Source of the DNA: Bettongia penicillata ogilbyi
Lineage: Eukaryota > Chordata > Mammalia > Diprotodontia > Potoroidae
Assembly (NCBI GenBank): GCA_023548195.1
Contig: JAJHZJ010000336.1
Location: 2,894,704 to 2,958,703, forward strand
Length of the DNA stretch: 64,000 bases
Reading direction: 5' to 3'
Shown in pieces: positions 1 through 11,839 of this stretch. Within the stretch, counting starts at the first letter, position 1. Each line of letters opens with the position of its first letter. The notes beneath the pieces were generated by a model. It searched no databases, had not been told where the DNA came from, and saw only the letters and a program-made list of their open reading frames with translations. A program made the position numbers and the translations under genes.

Positions 1-194
1 AAAAAACCCCACCTAACCTCACCCGAGACTGTCATATCTATTATAGTGATGTCTCATCAACAAGCTGGCTGGGGGCACAGCAATCTCTACCATTTCTGCT
101 ATCCAAAATCCAGCAACTCTCCAGACACTCAGGGATCACCATGCCACAGCCATAGGATCTGCTGCTAAGAAAGCTTCTCCCTAGAACCTGGGTA

Positions 195-452
195 AGGCAG
201 TTAGGGGGTGCAATGGATACAGTACTGGGTCTGGAGTCAAGAATTATCTTTCTGAGTTCAAATCTGACCTCAGATACTTACTAGCTGTGTGACCCTGGGC
301 AAGTCACTTCACCCTGTTTGCCTCTGTTTTTCCTCATCTGTAAAATGAGCTGGAGAAGGAAATGGCAAACCACTCCAGTATCTTTGCCAGACAACCCCAA
401 ATGGGGTCATGGAGACTCAGACGTGACTGAAAAGTGACAACACACACAATAC
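195..452 (+). repeat. tRNA-headed marsupial SINE, long form
   Basis: The head reads like a tRNA-derived SINE (about 'GTGCAATGGATACAGTACTGG', then 'GAGTTCAAATCTGACCTCAG' and a 'GTGTGACCCTGGGCAAGTCA' block). The body continues through an 'AAATGAGCTGGAGAAGGAAA' block to an AC-rich tail. The same unit recurs at 3612, 21333, 22515, 40845, 53480 and 58800. The exact Repbase family name is not assigned. Confidence 0.85.
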
Positions 453-714
453 ATTATAAGGAGGAGAGGCTTGGGCTGGTACACTGAAGACTCAGAGGTC
501 ACACGAAGGGCTAGGCTTCTTGCCAGTCCACCAATTACAAGAGTTTTCCCCCCTCCGATCTCTGAAATGTACTTCTGTTCACTTCTGACTACTGAAATCC
601 TGCTGGTCCTTCAACGCCCAATCTTAATTCCACATCCTCCAGGAAATTTTCTCTGATTTCCACCAGGCAAAAGTGACTTCTCCCTAAGAAGAAGCAGCTC
701 TCCTACTGCCATTC

Positions 715-840
715 TCCTTTATGACTGTAATCTTTCTGGGAGCCAGGACTGTCTTTTTCCTTAATACCTTTTTGTATCTCCAGAGCTTAGTGCAGTGCCT
801 GGCACCTACTAGCTGATTAATAAATGCTTGTTGACTGTAA
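715..840 (+). repeat. L2-type LINE 3' end
   Basis: The block contains 'AGTGCAGTGCCTGGCACCTA' followed by 'TTAATAAATGCTTGTTGACT', the typical 3' tail of old L2-clade elements. Only the tail survives. Confidence 0.7.
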
Positions 841-2860
841 TACAAAGTGGTTTCTCCAATATGGTCACCTCATCTAATAGAATGATGATAGGGCCCTGTT
901 TCCATCCACCACTGCACCTAAAGCAGGGACACTGGTTGTACGTACTGTTGACTTGAAGGGGGAATAGCAGAAATCACTCTGGTCAATTTGGGGGAGGGGA
1001 AGGATGACATGTTGAGAAGGTTGTCATTCAGTCAATACACTTGAAATTATTAAGTGCTTGGAAAAGCAGGCCCATTCCAGACGAAGATATCTTCAGTGTT
1101 TGATTTATGGTTTATGACCCCAAATAAAGTATAAACAAATCCAGGAAAGAACCTGGTTGGTACCAGCCACCATGCTAGAAGAGAGCAAGGACTGATTGCA
1201 GCAAAGTATGCTTTACTGTGCCACGTGTAGGTTAGTCTTGGGAGTCCTGATAAGGCGTATACTTAGTCGGAGGCTAGCCCTGAGGCCAGGCTAAGGCCTT
1301 TATCAGGTTTCCAGTGGGGAGCCACTGAAGGCACAGATGTTGTGGGGCACAGTGCAATTACAGGGTTCTAGCACCCCTTAGGGGGTTGCCCTTAGTACCT
1401 CTGCATTATTTCCTCATGTACCAAGTACAAAGCATCCAGGACCAGTCCCACGCTAGGCAGACTACTGTTAGGCAGGTGTTTGTGTGGAGACTATCTCCCT
1501 TCATATACATCCCTTCAACCACCCCAATAGTAGTCCTGAAATAGAGAGGGTCCAGATGTGAGGTGCAGGGCATGGGGCTCCTGTGGTGCCTACCAGTGTC
1601 TAGGGCATGGGGAGGGCACGGGGGATTCATTGGATGAATGCCCAACCCAGATTGGTGCCCCCTACATCCCTAACTTGGGATGGCAAGGACCCTAGGCCTG
1701 GCCCCTGCCCCAGGAAAAGACCCCCGGCCCACCAAGAGCCCAATGTCCCCAAGCTTCAAAGTTTCACTTGCACATTCTGCCAGATTGCAGATCTCTGGAG
1801 GTGGCTGTCACTGGGGAAGAGAAGGAAGGGGCCGCTCTGAGGGGCAGCAGGGGAGGTGGGGGTTGGGATGAATAGAGCCTTGGTAACCCTTGGCTTCCTC
1901 CAGGAAGGCAAGAGGTGACTCTGGGACGACAGTTGGGCAGGGCTAGATTTGATCATGAGAAAGGGGTACACTGGGCAAGAGTCACACTCACTACTGCCTT
2001 ATCTCCCCACCGCAAGTGTTGGGGCTCATCTTTCTGCCTAGCTAACCCTTCCACATAAAGCTTTTCTCCAGTAGGGATAAGCCAATCCCTGCCCCACCCT
2101 TCAGCACCCAAGTGTGAGCCCTGTGTCAGTGCTGGCCAGGGACACAGCACCTTTAGTCAAGCCCTGCTGGAGGAAAGAAAGGTGGGCTATGGCCAGGGAA
2201 CAATCCCACCCTCCAGATAGGAGGGGGGAACCTGCGGCCTAGAGGTCATCTGTGGCCTCAAGACCAAGGTTCCCCATTCATGCTCCAAAACAACCAGGTT
2301 GCATCCTCAACCTCCTTTTCCCACCATTACCCAGAGAGCCCTTTATTAGTCTACTTTGTTTTCAAGGAACTACTTAACATCCCCTCAAGGGACTGTCCTA
2401 GGAAGGGAAGACAGAATTTCAACGAGCCTATTTTTAATTAGCAGAGAGGGCACAACAGGCAAGGCGGACAGTTCACAAACTGAAAGAGCTGTAATGCTGG
2501 TGAGACGCATACTAACGGCTTTTCAAAAATCATATGAACATGCAAATGAGCAGTTCCACGTTGTCTTTGCTTTTCTTTGGAATTCGATTGCCTTTAAAGT
2601 TTCATAATTAACTTGGGGAACTTCAGGGATGGCTGCACTTTGGGATAAACCATTTTAATAACTGTGATTTGGTGTTTCTCATACTGTTCCACATCATTAT
2701 CTTAGTTTAACAAGCACATAGTATGTGCTTTGTGAGAAACATAGTATGTGCCTTGTGAGAAACTCATTTACGAGTAACTATCAGAGTTTTCAGAATTAAA
2801 AAAAAAAATGCATGTTTACCATTATTGTAATGAAAAAAAATTCCAAGAAACTATCTATAT
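841..2860. other. Intergenic sequence without a recognised gene
   Basis: I see no exon-like conservation or convincing reading frame. Around 1590-1960 the sequence is moderately GC-rich but poor in CpG. Around 2340-2700 it is AT-rich and looks unique: it holds an octamer ATGCAAAT (2540-2547) between two TAATTA-type cores (about 2437 and 2606). That is the most plausible regulatory sequence in this stretch, but the idea rests on motifs only. Confidence 0.4.
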
Positions 2861-2865
2861 GGGGT

Positions 2866-3290
2866 AGCTAGGTGGCCTAATGGATAGAGAGAGATGGGCT
2901 TGGTACGCCTAGAATTGGAAGACCTGAATTCAAATCCAGCACCTACTAGTCATGTGTCCCTGGGCAAGACACTTAACCTCTGTCTGCCTCAGTTTCAATT
3001 GTGAAATGGGGATAATAACAGTCCTTACTTCACAAAGCTGTGAAGTACAAATAAGGTATTTGTAAAGGGGTTAGTATAGTGCCAAGTACATAGCAGGTAA
3101 CAGAAATGTTTATTCTCTTTCCTGTCTGAGTTTCAGTTTTATCTATAAAATGGCCATAATAGCACCTAATAGATTGTTGTAAAAATCCAATGAGATTGTT
3201 TAGCAAAGCACTTTGCAAAACTTAAAGCACATTACATAAATGCGAGCTATTAGCATTATTACCTGTAGCTCATGAGTTACTGCTTTATAA
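2866..3290 (+). repeat. MIR/tRNA-SINE copies, two in tandem
   Basis: A tRNA-type head (GGTAGCTAGGTGGCCTAATG) is followed by a MIR-like core with 'GGGCAAGACACTTAACCTCT' and a tail ending near 3115. A second MIR-like 3' half follows at about 3120-3290 ('AAAATGGCCATAATAGCACC', 'AAAGCACTTTGCAAAACTTA'). Boundaries are approximate. Confidence 0.7.
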
Positions 3291-3399
3291 TATTACAGCC
3301 GCTAAAGCATAGCTAAAACAATTAAGCAAACACCTATTAAATACCAACTGCAAGCAGAGTGCCGTGCTAGGTGCTGGGGAAGATAGAAAGATTAAGCTA

Positions 3400-3555
3400 A
3401 AATTTTATATTAAAATATATTTTATATATTTAATAGGAATGTATGTGTAGAACCTATATAAAATTGTATGCTGTCTCAGGATGGGAGGGGAAGAAAATCT
3501 AAGTTATATGGTACTGATTGTAGAACACTGAAAATAAAATTAATAAAAAAAATAT
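3400..3555 (+). repeat. L1/HAL1 3' end fragment
   Basis: The text 'TGCTGTCTCAGGATGGGAGG' through an A-rich end ('GAAAATAAAATTAATAAAAA') matches the 3' terminal region of the L1-type elements elsewhere in the window. It is strongly 5'-truncated. Confidence 0.6.
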
Positions 3556-3611
3556 ATTTTATACATATGTATTTGTATATAAGTACATAAATTTAAATAT
3601 GCATATACATT

Positions 3612-3862
3612 GTTTTGCAGTTGTTTCAGTTATGTCTGATGCTTCATGACCCCATTTGGAGTCTTTGTGGCAAAGACACTGGAGTGCTTTGCCATTTCCT
3701 TCTCCAGCTCATTTTACAGATGAGGAAACAGAGGCAAACAGGGTGAAGTGACTTGCCTAGGGTCACACAGCTAGTAAGTCTCTGAGGCCAGATTTGAACT
3801 CAGGAAGATGAGTCTTCCTGACCTCAGGCCTGATTCTCTATCCACTGGACCAGCTAGCTACT
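3612..3862 (-). repeat. tRNA-headed marsupial SINE, long form
   Basis: This is the reverse complement of the unit at 195-452. On the plus strand it runs from 'GTTGTTTCAGTTATGTCTGA' through 'CATTTTACAGATGAGGAAAC' and 'TGCCTAGGGTCACACAGCTA' to the tRNA-like head near 3860. Confidence 0.85.
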
Positions 3863-3865
3863 TAT

Positions 3866-5362
3866 TTACATACACACATGCATATATACACATGTATGTA
3901 TGTTTATTTATTCTGCACTGTCCTTAAGGGGCCTGCCACTCTGCCTTGGTAAGTTTTATATTGTGTAAACAGCACAGTGCTTCATGATGTAACTTATATT
4001 CTAATTCCAGTGCATTATCTGTTGGATTATTTCATATGCTCTTCCCACTCAATCCTACTAGGCAGGGTCAGTGCTGTTCTCTTTTTAAGAATAAAGAAAC
4101 AGATTCAAGGGACAGAGAGGTTAAGCAGCTGCTGAAAACAGCTAAGCCAGCACTGCAGCTGGTTCTTCTGACCAGAGAGCACTAGGGCTCCTGGCTCTTG
4201 AAGCCGAATGCAATGGATTTTTCCTGAAAGACACAAATGATATTTCCTAAGAACTGAGCTGTACACTGGACTTGTATTTGCTGCATTTCTCTTGCATTTC
4301 AGTTAAAGTGGTTTCTCAACAGTCCGTTTTCTCCTTCCAACATCAGTCAACGGGTCCTGCAGGCCCAGTTTACAATCCTGGCAAACACAGTCAGGGTGTG
4401 AAGACATGGTCAAGCTTCTGACCCCCAAACTGTCATATTTCACGAAGGCTTTCTAAATGAGAAAAAACTATTACAGACAGGGGTCTCTGACATGACACCA
4501 ACTTTCATAACTATTATTTGCTGCAAAGGACAGTAATTCAAATTCCTCTGTATTTGGCAAGAGCAGCATGACACAAAACAACGAGTTCGCTGACAGCTTT
4601 CAGGATTACAAAATGAAATCAAGGTCACTAAGGGATCATGAAGACAAAAAAAAAAATGCTAAGAATTCAGGTCATGGGAGGAGGCCATGGTCGGCCAGCT
4701 GAGGTAGTTTGCCAAATTCTTTGCTTTTATACATATAAAAATTAACTATAAAACATAAAACTGTAAATAGCGCTTCTGAGCGAGCTAAGAAAACAGCAGG
4801 TATTTTGCCTGTAGGATGGGCCATGACATCAAGCAAAGGTAGGCATTTAGTGAGTAAATACTAAAAGAATAAAGGTAGGGAGCTCTGATCTTACTGAACA
4901 GAAAAATCCACAAATCGACTCTTCATCATCATTCTTTCTCCACCTTGCCAGCTGGCATTTCTGAATTAAACCAGTAGGACAAAGTGTAGGCTAAATTATT
5001 ACACTTATGCCATTTGACTGTCTACATATTAAAGATGATCCTGATGTTCAAAGAAAGTGCTATGGAAATAACTGAGATTTTTTTTAACTCTGCTTTAATT
5101 CAAACTAAAACAGGGTAAGCAAAAGAACCGAGTGAGAGCAAACAGTTTTGTCTACTTAAAATCAAATGGTACTTCTGAGTTACTCCATGTAATCTGTGTC
5201 TTGCCTTAAATTATGTCTTTACATACAGAGAGTAAACCCCATATTCTTCAAGAAGATGCAGGCCGTCATCACAATTCTCTCCTAACTGCCCAGTTGTGGG
5301 GGGGGAGCCCTAGTTCCCCCTCAGCCTTGAGAAATGTGCTTTGGGGCCTTTAAGATGTCATT
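3866..5362. other. BORCS7 downstream region; MIR remnant; no second gene seen
   Basis: An old MIR-like remnant (minus) lies at about 4080-4200. The rest looks unique and probably includes the BORCS7 3' UTR, which would run leftward from 5362; I could not place its polyadenylation site. I looked for exons of AS3MT, the gene that follows BORCS7 in human, and recognised none. Confidence 0.45.
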
Positions 5363-8300
5363 TCATTTCAGCAAATGCTTCAGCTGGTCCTGTAGATTGG
5401 AAGACAGCTCAACACTGCAAATCAGATGGAGAAAAAGGTTCATTTGAAATAAACAAGGAACAACCACTTCTTTTTCTTTAACTTTAATTTCAAAATATTC
5501 TCTGTAATTGGGACAAACCTCTTCCTCCTTGCCCTCATATACACTATGAATTCTCACATATTAATGCAGGCAACTTCTCATTAGTACGGACTACACTATA
5601 TTCAGAACTTATGATTGTTCAAGGCTGGGCCCTGAGCTGTATATTGCCAATGACGGGGACAAGATCTGCTAAACAAATTAATGTTATAAACAGGATTTCA
5701 GAGGGCACATTTTATCTACCTGCTCAATCACTCAGGAAGCATTTATGGAATGCCTGCTGTGGACTAGGTATTGTCCTAGATGCTTGAAAAATACAATGAA
5801 AGAAATAATCCCTATTGGCAAGGAGCTTATGGAACCAACAGTTTCATTAACTTGAACATGTTAAACAATTCAATTCAATAAATGTATATTATCCATTAGT
5901 ATGTAAATGGATGTTGCCAATTAAAAGTGATTAAATTTGGTTTTAGGTGCCATTTGGATATACTATGTTAGCAACCAGATGAGTTAGTATCTGAAAGTAA
6001 ATGACATTTCTTTAAGAATGCAGGGATACACAGTTCAAGATACAGAGAGCGTAAGTCAACCTGGAGATTGACCTAAATTTCCCATCCAGCTGCAGAGTTT
6101 CTGCAGGCTCTCCTCCTCCCTTCCCCCAAGATTCCCCCACCCCAGGCCTCCAGTCTTACTTACTTCTTCTGAATAGCTTCTTGCCTCAATAAGAAAAGAG
6201 GAGAGGAAAATAAGAATTATTTTCTAACTCAGTTAGAATGCATGACAAGGCACACAAACTGAAACACGTTTTTAGCTTTTGTCACATGCTATACAACTGT
6301 CCTTAGTACTAAACGACTACTGCTGACTGGGGAGTCCTATATGTGAACAGATACAGCTGCAAAGATGGATTCCCAATTCACAGTCCCTCTGACACCATCC
6401 ATCCCATTAATGGGATGTGATCCAGCAGATTACATTCAAGGCTCAAACTCATCCTGGGGATCGAAGGTTTGGAAATGTCATGTCAGCAGACCCACACCCA
6501 TAGGAGAAAAATCACGTACAGTATTGTTTATTAAAATAGCAGAAGTTCAAATGTAATTGAACATTCCTCAAAAGAAAAGAAATTAACCACCCCAATTTCC
6601 TTCTCATAGGCTAGTATGTAAAGATAAAAAAACTGGGGAATAATAAATGAGATTTCTTGAAACTACAACGTGGTTCATTTGAGGAATCTTAGAAAAAATA
6701 TCTCTTTTTTAAAGCCATCTGTGTGACCTGTATGTACTGTACACAACGACTTCAATGTGAACCACAGTGATGAGGGCGGGTGCAGCTTCCCAGTATACAT
6801 ATCCTGGTTCCAAGTCAACAAATGCCTCATTCCCATCATTCCCACTGGGCCAGTATGCTCCTAAAACAAACCTTCTGCCCCGTTAGCCTACCCTGGGGAT
6901 ATCATGAGGAGGCAGAGACAAGGCTGATCCTGCAAAGATTTCCCCTTCCTCTTCTCCTGCTTCCCCAACCTTCTCTGTAGCTTTGGGCATCTTTTCCAGG
7001 AAATAAACTTTAAGTCACCCCCTACCTACTACCACACACGCACACACACACACACATATACACGTACATACAAATACACATGTGTACACATGCACATGCA
7101 TACGCGTGCGTGCACACACACACAGACAAGATGGTGCTGAATCTCAAAAGCAGAGAAAAAGAAGCTAAAGGTAATGACTTAAGTAGCGACTAAACGAAGG
7201 CCTGAGAAGCTAGCTCTGGAGTTTACACTGTACTTACTGATACTGAAGATGAGTTGTTATAATTGCCATTTTTCTCAAACTCTGTATACAAAAACAAACA
7301 AACACAGAAATGTGACTGACCACTTCATGTGGATAAGGATAGTGTAGCAACCCAAACTACACTATCCTTTAGAAAACTTGACTCTTAGAAGAAGACTTCT
7401 TACATCTTCTGAGTGCAAGATGGCATCTTCCTGCAATACCATGTTTCGAGCTGCCTGACCCAGCAGCTGAAAGACAAAAATAAAAATGGTAATAATCAAC
7501 ACAATTTCTAAACTTCCTGCAATCTTCCTAGTGCAGCTGCTGTACCCCTCCCGCCCTCCCTACTGCACATACACTCAAGATGTAATCGAGGCTAATTTTC
7601 CATTTGTTCATGTTGAGAATGCATTTCCTTGGCTCCATGGCAAGCCTGGCACGGTTTTGACATCTGTTCTAAAGGCCACTGCTTCAGAACAGAAGTACTC
7701 TGAAACTGCTGAGCTTTCCACATGGCTCATTAGCCAAGCGCTGAGATAGGGACTCTGACTTAATCCCTGCTTCCTCAGAAAACTGGGGAGGGGGGATGTC
7801 AGGACAAAAGGTGAGGTTGACACAAAACTTCAGGGCTGGAAGAGATCCCAGAGACCATCTGAGTCCACCTGGTATCCAACCAAGAATTTCCCCTGCAATG
7901 TCCCTGACATTCAGCCTTCATTTGTAGATCCTCTAGTAAGCGGGAATGGCCCTCCCCTCATGAGGCAATCCCTTCTATTTTTTGATAGCTCCAGTTCTTC
8001 AATTTTCCTTTACATCAAGTCAAAGTTTGCAATTTAAAGGCTCCCAGGATGATAGAAGGGTCTGAAGGAACCTTGGAGGCCAAATAGTCTAAATCCTTCA
8101 TTTTTCGGATAAAGAAACTAAGGTTCAGATATTGGCCCAGGATCACAGAGGTCACAGATGACACTTTAAAAAAAAAAGGGGGTAACTCCTCTTCTATGTG
8201 ACTATTCTCCCTAGCCTTGAAGACAGCCATTATGCTCCCCTAGGTCTTCCATTTTTCAGGATAAACATCTCTATTTCCTTCAACTGACACTCACAAATGA

Positions 8301-10502
8301 TGTGGAGCTGTACATACAAAAGTGTTTTGCCTAACACATTGTAGTTTCCCCTCTTAGCTCCAGTCACTAAAAATGAGCCCCAAAGCTCCTGGGCCCAAGG
8401 AGACTGAACATTTCACCAGTGCCATAACCACGACCACTACCTCATTTTCCTTCCCTTTGCTGCAACTTTTAAATGGCCAATTCTGAGCCCCCATAGAGGC
8501 TTATGGGTAGATGACCCATGGAAGAGTTCTTTCAGCCAGAAAGTTTGGTGTCATATGCCAAAAAGATTCATTTATTCAGCCTGATGTAGTAGAAAGAGCA
8601 ATGGATTTGAAATGAGAGCATCTGAGTTCAGTGCCTTTGCTACCTTAGTAAGCTTGAGTAAGCCACCCCCAGTTCTAAATTCTATATAAATGTGAACATT
8701 ACTCATAACACTAGTTCACTCCAGTGGTTTCCTATGGTCTCCAGGATCAAAAAGGAAATGATTTGTTTGGCATTTGGAAAAAACCCTTTATAGCCTAGCC
8801 CCCTCCTACCTTTCTAGTCTTTTAAATTTTATTTCTTCCTCACCATATATTCTTTGATCCAGTGATACTGGCCTCCAGCTGTTCCACGAACTAGACACAG
8901 CTCCAGGCACCGTATCTGGCTGTCCTGCAAGCAGGGAATATTGTCCCACCTCACTCTGACTACTGACCTTCCTGACTTCCTTTAAGTCGCAACTAAAACC
9001 CCACCTTTTACAAGAGACCTTCCCTGAGCTCTCTTAATGTCAGTGCCTCCCCTCTGTGAATTATTTCCTATTTATCCTGCATTGCTTGCCTTGCGTACAT
9101 CTGCCTGCACATTGCCTCCCCCTCTGGACGATGCTCCCTGACGGCAGGGACTGCTGTTTTCTCTCCGGGTAACCCCAGTGTTTAGCACAGTGCCAGGAAT
9201 GAAGTAGGGGCTTAATAAATGTACTTATTTGATTTCCACAACAACCCTGTGAGGCAGTGAATGTAACTACTGTTATCCTCATTATATAGATGAGGAGATT
9301 TAAGAATCTGGGGTGAAAGGACTAGCCCCTAGATAGATGACGTAGGAGGAAGCTGGGCTGGGACCTGAATCCTGTTGTTCTGACTTCAAGTTCGGCGTCC
9401 TCCCTAGTATACTCTTCTGTCTGAGTCAAGGACTGCTGAAACTGGAGAGGAAAGCCAAAAAAATGTTAACAGCGGGCACAGGAAAGAAGAGCCCGTCCAC
9501 TGGCCAAGGGAATTAATCTTCAGGAAGCATAAATCCCTCCTGGTGATGCAAAAACTGAGGAACAGTGGCAGGTGAAAGGAAGGACTGAGGTGTCAGAGGG
9601 ATGACCAGCCTACCAAACGCAGGAAGGGCAGATACCTCGGGAGGCGGATGCGGAGAGCATCCCTCCAGGGCAGGGCGGGTGGCTCAGGGTCTCTGCCCTC
9701 AGGGCCTCGCACATGGGGGCTCCCCAGAACTGGGCAAACCCCTTCCCATCTCTAAGCCAGTTTCCTCTTCTGCGCAAGAGGTCTCGATGAACTCTAGGGG
9801 CACCCTCTGTTCCAACACTCTTTACCCCCGTAATCTTAAGGAACACACTCAGACGAGGTGCTGTGGGGCAAAGATCGCGGGGCCTGGAGTCAGGACCCCG
9901 GAGCTAAAGTCCTCCGCTAGCTGGGCGACCCTGGACAGCTCACGTAACGTCCCTGGGCTTCGTGCACGAAATGTGGGACTTGGAGGTGATCTCTGAGATC
10001 TTTTCCGTCTTCCTTCACAAAGTGAGCCATTTAGCACCTTCTCCTTTTAGACAGAGGATCCTATTGCTACCTGGGGACGGGCTTGGACCGCCTCTCAAGC
10101 CCCTCCCCATTCTAGGATTCCTCAAGGCTCTCTCCCACGATCCTTAGGACAGAGCCACACAGTAGCCACGCCCACCACGTCTCTTTCACTCCTCCATGGA
10201 CTTCAGTTCCCAGAACGCACCACTCCAGGCTCCCAACCGGTTACTGAAGGGGGGGAAGAGACTACAACTCCCAGCATGCAGAGCGGCTTCCGCCCCGCTT
10301 CCCCAGCGCTCGCCCCCAGGTTTCCCTTCCCATCCCCCTCGCCTGGAGCAGCCTTCCCCCTCACCTCCGAGCTCCGTGAGCCCTTCAGCACCTGCTTGGT
10401 GAGGGCGATCACGTCGGTACCGCAGGCGTTCACCTTCTCGGTGAGCAGCCCCTTCACCGACTGGCCGAATCGCGACTGGGGATCGGGCGCCCCCGCCGCC
10501 AT
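5363..10502 (-). CDS. BORCS7: BORC complex subunit 7 (five coding exons)
   Basis: BORCS7 belongs to the eight-subunit BORC complex on the lysosome surface, which recruits ARL8 and so kinesins and moves lysosomes toward the cell periphery. Coding exons, in transcript order: 10365-10502 (46 codons, ATG at 10502), 7404-7466, 7238-7281, 6164-6184 and 5363-5414 (stop 5363-5365). Every junction has GT/AG and phases join cleanly, giving 318 nt and a 105-residue protein, the usual family length. The product starts MAAGAPDPQSRFGQSVKGLL, contains the family block ALTKQVLKGSRSSELLGQAA and ends LQDQLKHLLK, nearly matching the human protein. It is short, lacks a signal peptide and membrane segment, and its C-terminal part looks helical. 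Exon 4 is a 21-nt microexon. Transcription starts in a CpG island that also spans exon 1. I am very sure of the identity; the UTR ends are not determined. Confidence 0.96.
7020..7128. repeat. (AC)n-rich microsatellite in BORCS7 intron 3
   Basis: This is an imperfect AC/GT run with TATAC and GCGTGC interruptions. It lies in intron 3, between coding exon 3 (7238-7281) and the 21-nt exon 4 (6164-6184). Confidence 0.85.
7825..8160 (+). repeat. CR1/L3-like LINE 3' fragments
   Basis: 'GGGCTGGAAGAGATCCCAGA' followed by a 'GACCATCTGAGTCCACCTGG' block resembles the conserved 3' region of amniote CR1/L3 elements. A second related block starts near 8040. It lies in BORCS7 intron 1. Confidence 0.5.
8575..9400 (+). 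repeat. MIR fragment, L2 3' end, then MIR remnant
   Basis: 8575-8690 is a plus-strand MIR head. 8703-9225 is a long L2 3' region ('TTTATAGCCTAGCCCCCTCC', 'CCCAGTGTTTAGCACAGTGC', 'GGGGCTTAATAAATG'). 9226-9400 is a minus-strand MIR remnant. All lie in BORCS7 intron 1. Confidence 0.7.
10261..10280 (+). promoter_or_regulatory. ZNF143/STAF-type site
   Basis: ACTACAACTCCCAGCATGCA is a close match to the long ZNF143-type promoter motif. A weaker relative, TTCAGTTCCCAGAACGC, lies at about 10204-10220. Both are just inside intron 1 of BORCS7, about 100-160 bp past the exon 1 donor. Confidence 0.7.
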
Positions 10503-10595
10503 CGCAGCGGACCGTCAATGGCCCCGTTGCCGCAACGGCAAGTCGCTGGGACCAAGAGAAGCTGAACGGCAATGGGAACGGAGCAAGGACCTAGG

Positions 10596-10605
10596 GCGCA
10601 TGCGC
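10596..10605. promoter_or_regulatory. NRF1 palindrome
   Basis: GCGCATGCGC is the perfect core of the NRF1 motif. It lies about 95 bp upstream of the BORCS7 start codon, where such sites usually act in housekeeping promoters. Confidence 0.7.
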
Positions 10606-10959
10606 GTGGAGCCGAGCGCAGCCGCGTGCCTCCGCGGGCATCCTCCGTGTCCGTTACCGGGGAAAGAAGCCGCGGCACCCCTCCTTGTTCAAGGCCAAAG
10701 TGAACAGCCGCTGCCCGCAGCTTGTGCGACTGTCAACGGGGGCACTTTTATTAAGGCTGTAGGCGCAGTGCTTGGTGCCAGGCTGGCGGACGAGACAGCC
10801 TCGTGGCGATGCCGTCAAGTGCGGTAACTGCCAAAGCCGCCCTGCGGAGAGTCCTGCGAAATGAGGCAGCAGGGCTTACCCCTAAACTGGGGGGCTGAGA
10901 GCCCCCCTCAGATAGGAGTGTGAGCCCAGGTGCACATCCCATTCGGACGTGGGAGAGGT

Positions 10960-11570
10960 GTGACCCTCAGCCAGCCAGTGTCTCCTCCGTAAAACGAGGA
11001 TGCCCATCGCACCTGCGCCTTACTGGTTTGTGAGGACCGAATGAGAGAATGTATGTGCAGGTTCTGCAACGCGTCAAGTGCTTTACCGATGTGAGGCATG
11101 GGAGACCTCCTCTCCCCTTGGTTAGACCATTGTAAAGAACCTCCCAACTGGTCTCCCTGCTTCCGTTCTCTACTACCAAACTCATCTTCCTGATGCACAG
11201 GTGGGATCCTGTCACTCCCTCGTTTAAAAAATTTCTGTAGCTCCCTGCAGCCTAGAGGATGAAATGCAGACTCTCCTTCCGTAGTCTGTAAGGCTCGCTA
11301 CAATCTGATACCAATTTACTTTCCAACCTTGTTTGACATTAACCTCCTCTGTGCACCCTACATTGCCACCAAACTGGACTATTTCTTTTCACATTCAGCA
11401 ACTCCTTTGCATCCAGACATTAGGGAAGATTCCATTAAACTCCCCAGGCTTGGATTATACTCCCACCTCAACTAGACCTATTGAAATTCTTTTCCTTCAA
11501 GGCTCAACCTAGATACCACCTCCCCTTGAGATCTTTTCTGATGCTGTTACTTGGAAGCATTCTCTTTCTC
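10960..11570 (+). repeat. MIR fragment followed by L2 3' region
   Basis: 10960-11100 has the MIR core ('GTCTCCTCCGTAAAACGAGG', then 'ACCGAATGAGAGAATGTATG'). 11110-11570 has the L2 region ('CCAACTGGTCTCCCTGCTTC', 'TGATGCACAGGTGGGATCCT'). Confidence 0.65.
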
Positions 11571-11604
11571 CTCAGATTGTTGTAGAGCACATTGGACTTC
11601 AGTT

Positions 11605-11830
11605 TTTATAGAATTTCAGAATTGGAAGGAAACTCAGTTATCATTCATTCCCCAAAAAGAATTTCCCAAATAACACACCTAACAAAATTTGCCTAGCCTT
11701 TGATTGAAGACCTCCGATGAGGGAGAACCCTCTACACTCCAAAGCAGACCATTCCACTTTCCACCAACTCTAATCCTTAGGGAATTTTTTTCTTATATCC
11801 TCTTAATTTGGCTCTTTGCAACCTCTGGCC
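11605..11830 (+). repeat. CR1/L3-like LINE 3' fragment
   Basis: 'AGAATTGGAAGGAAACTCAG' and the following 200 bp resemble the block at 7825 and the CR1/L3 3' region. Confidence 0.5.
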
Positions 11831-11839
11831 TTGACTAGT

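Larger units (their letters stand above)
10240..10860. promoter_or_regulatory. BORCS7: CpG-island promoter of BORCS7
   Basis: The stretch is much richer in GC and CpG than its surroundings and covers exon 1, the start codon at 10502 and several hundred bases upstream. No TATA box is evident, as expected for a housekeeping promoter. It contains a ZNF143-type and an NRF1-type motif, listed separately. Several open frames cross it on both strands; these are expected in GC-rich DNA and I do not treat them as genes. Antisense transcription is possible but unsupported. Confidence 0.75.

Noticed and set aside
9601..10827. Long open frames on both strands around the BORCS7 CpG island
   Set aside because: GC-rich DNA has few stops by chance. 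The frames show no recognisable domain, and only the minus-strand frame of exon 1 matches a known protein.
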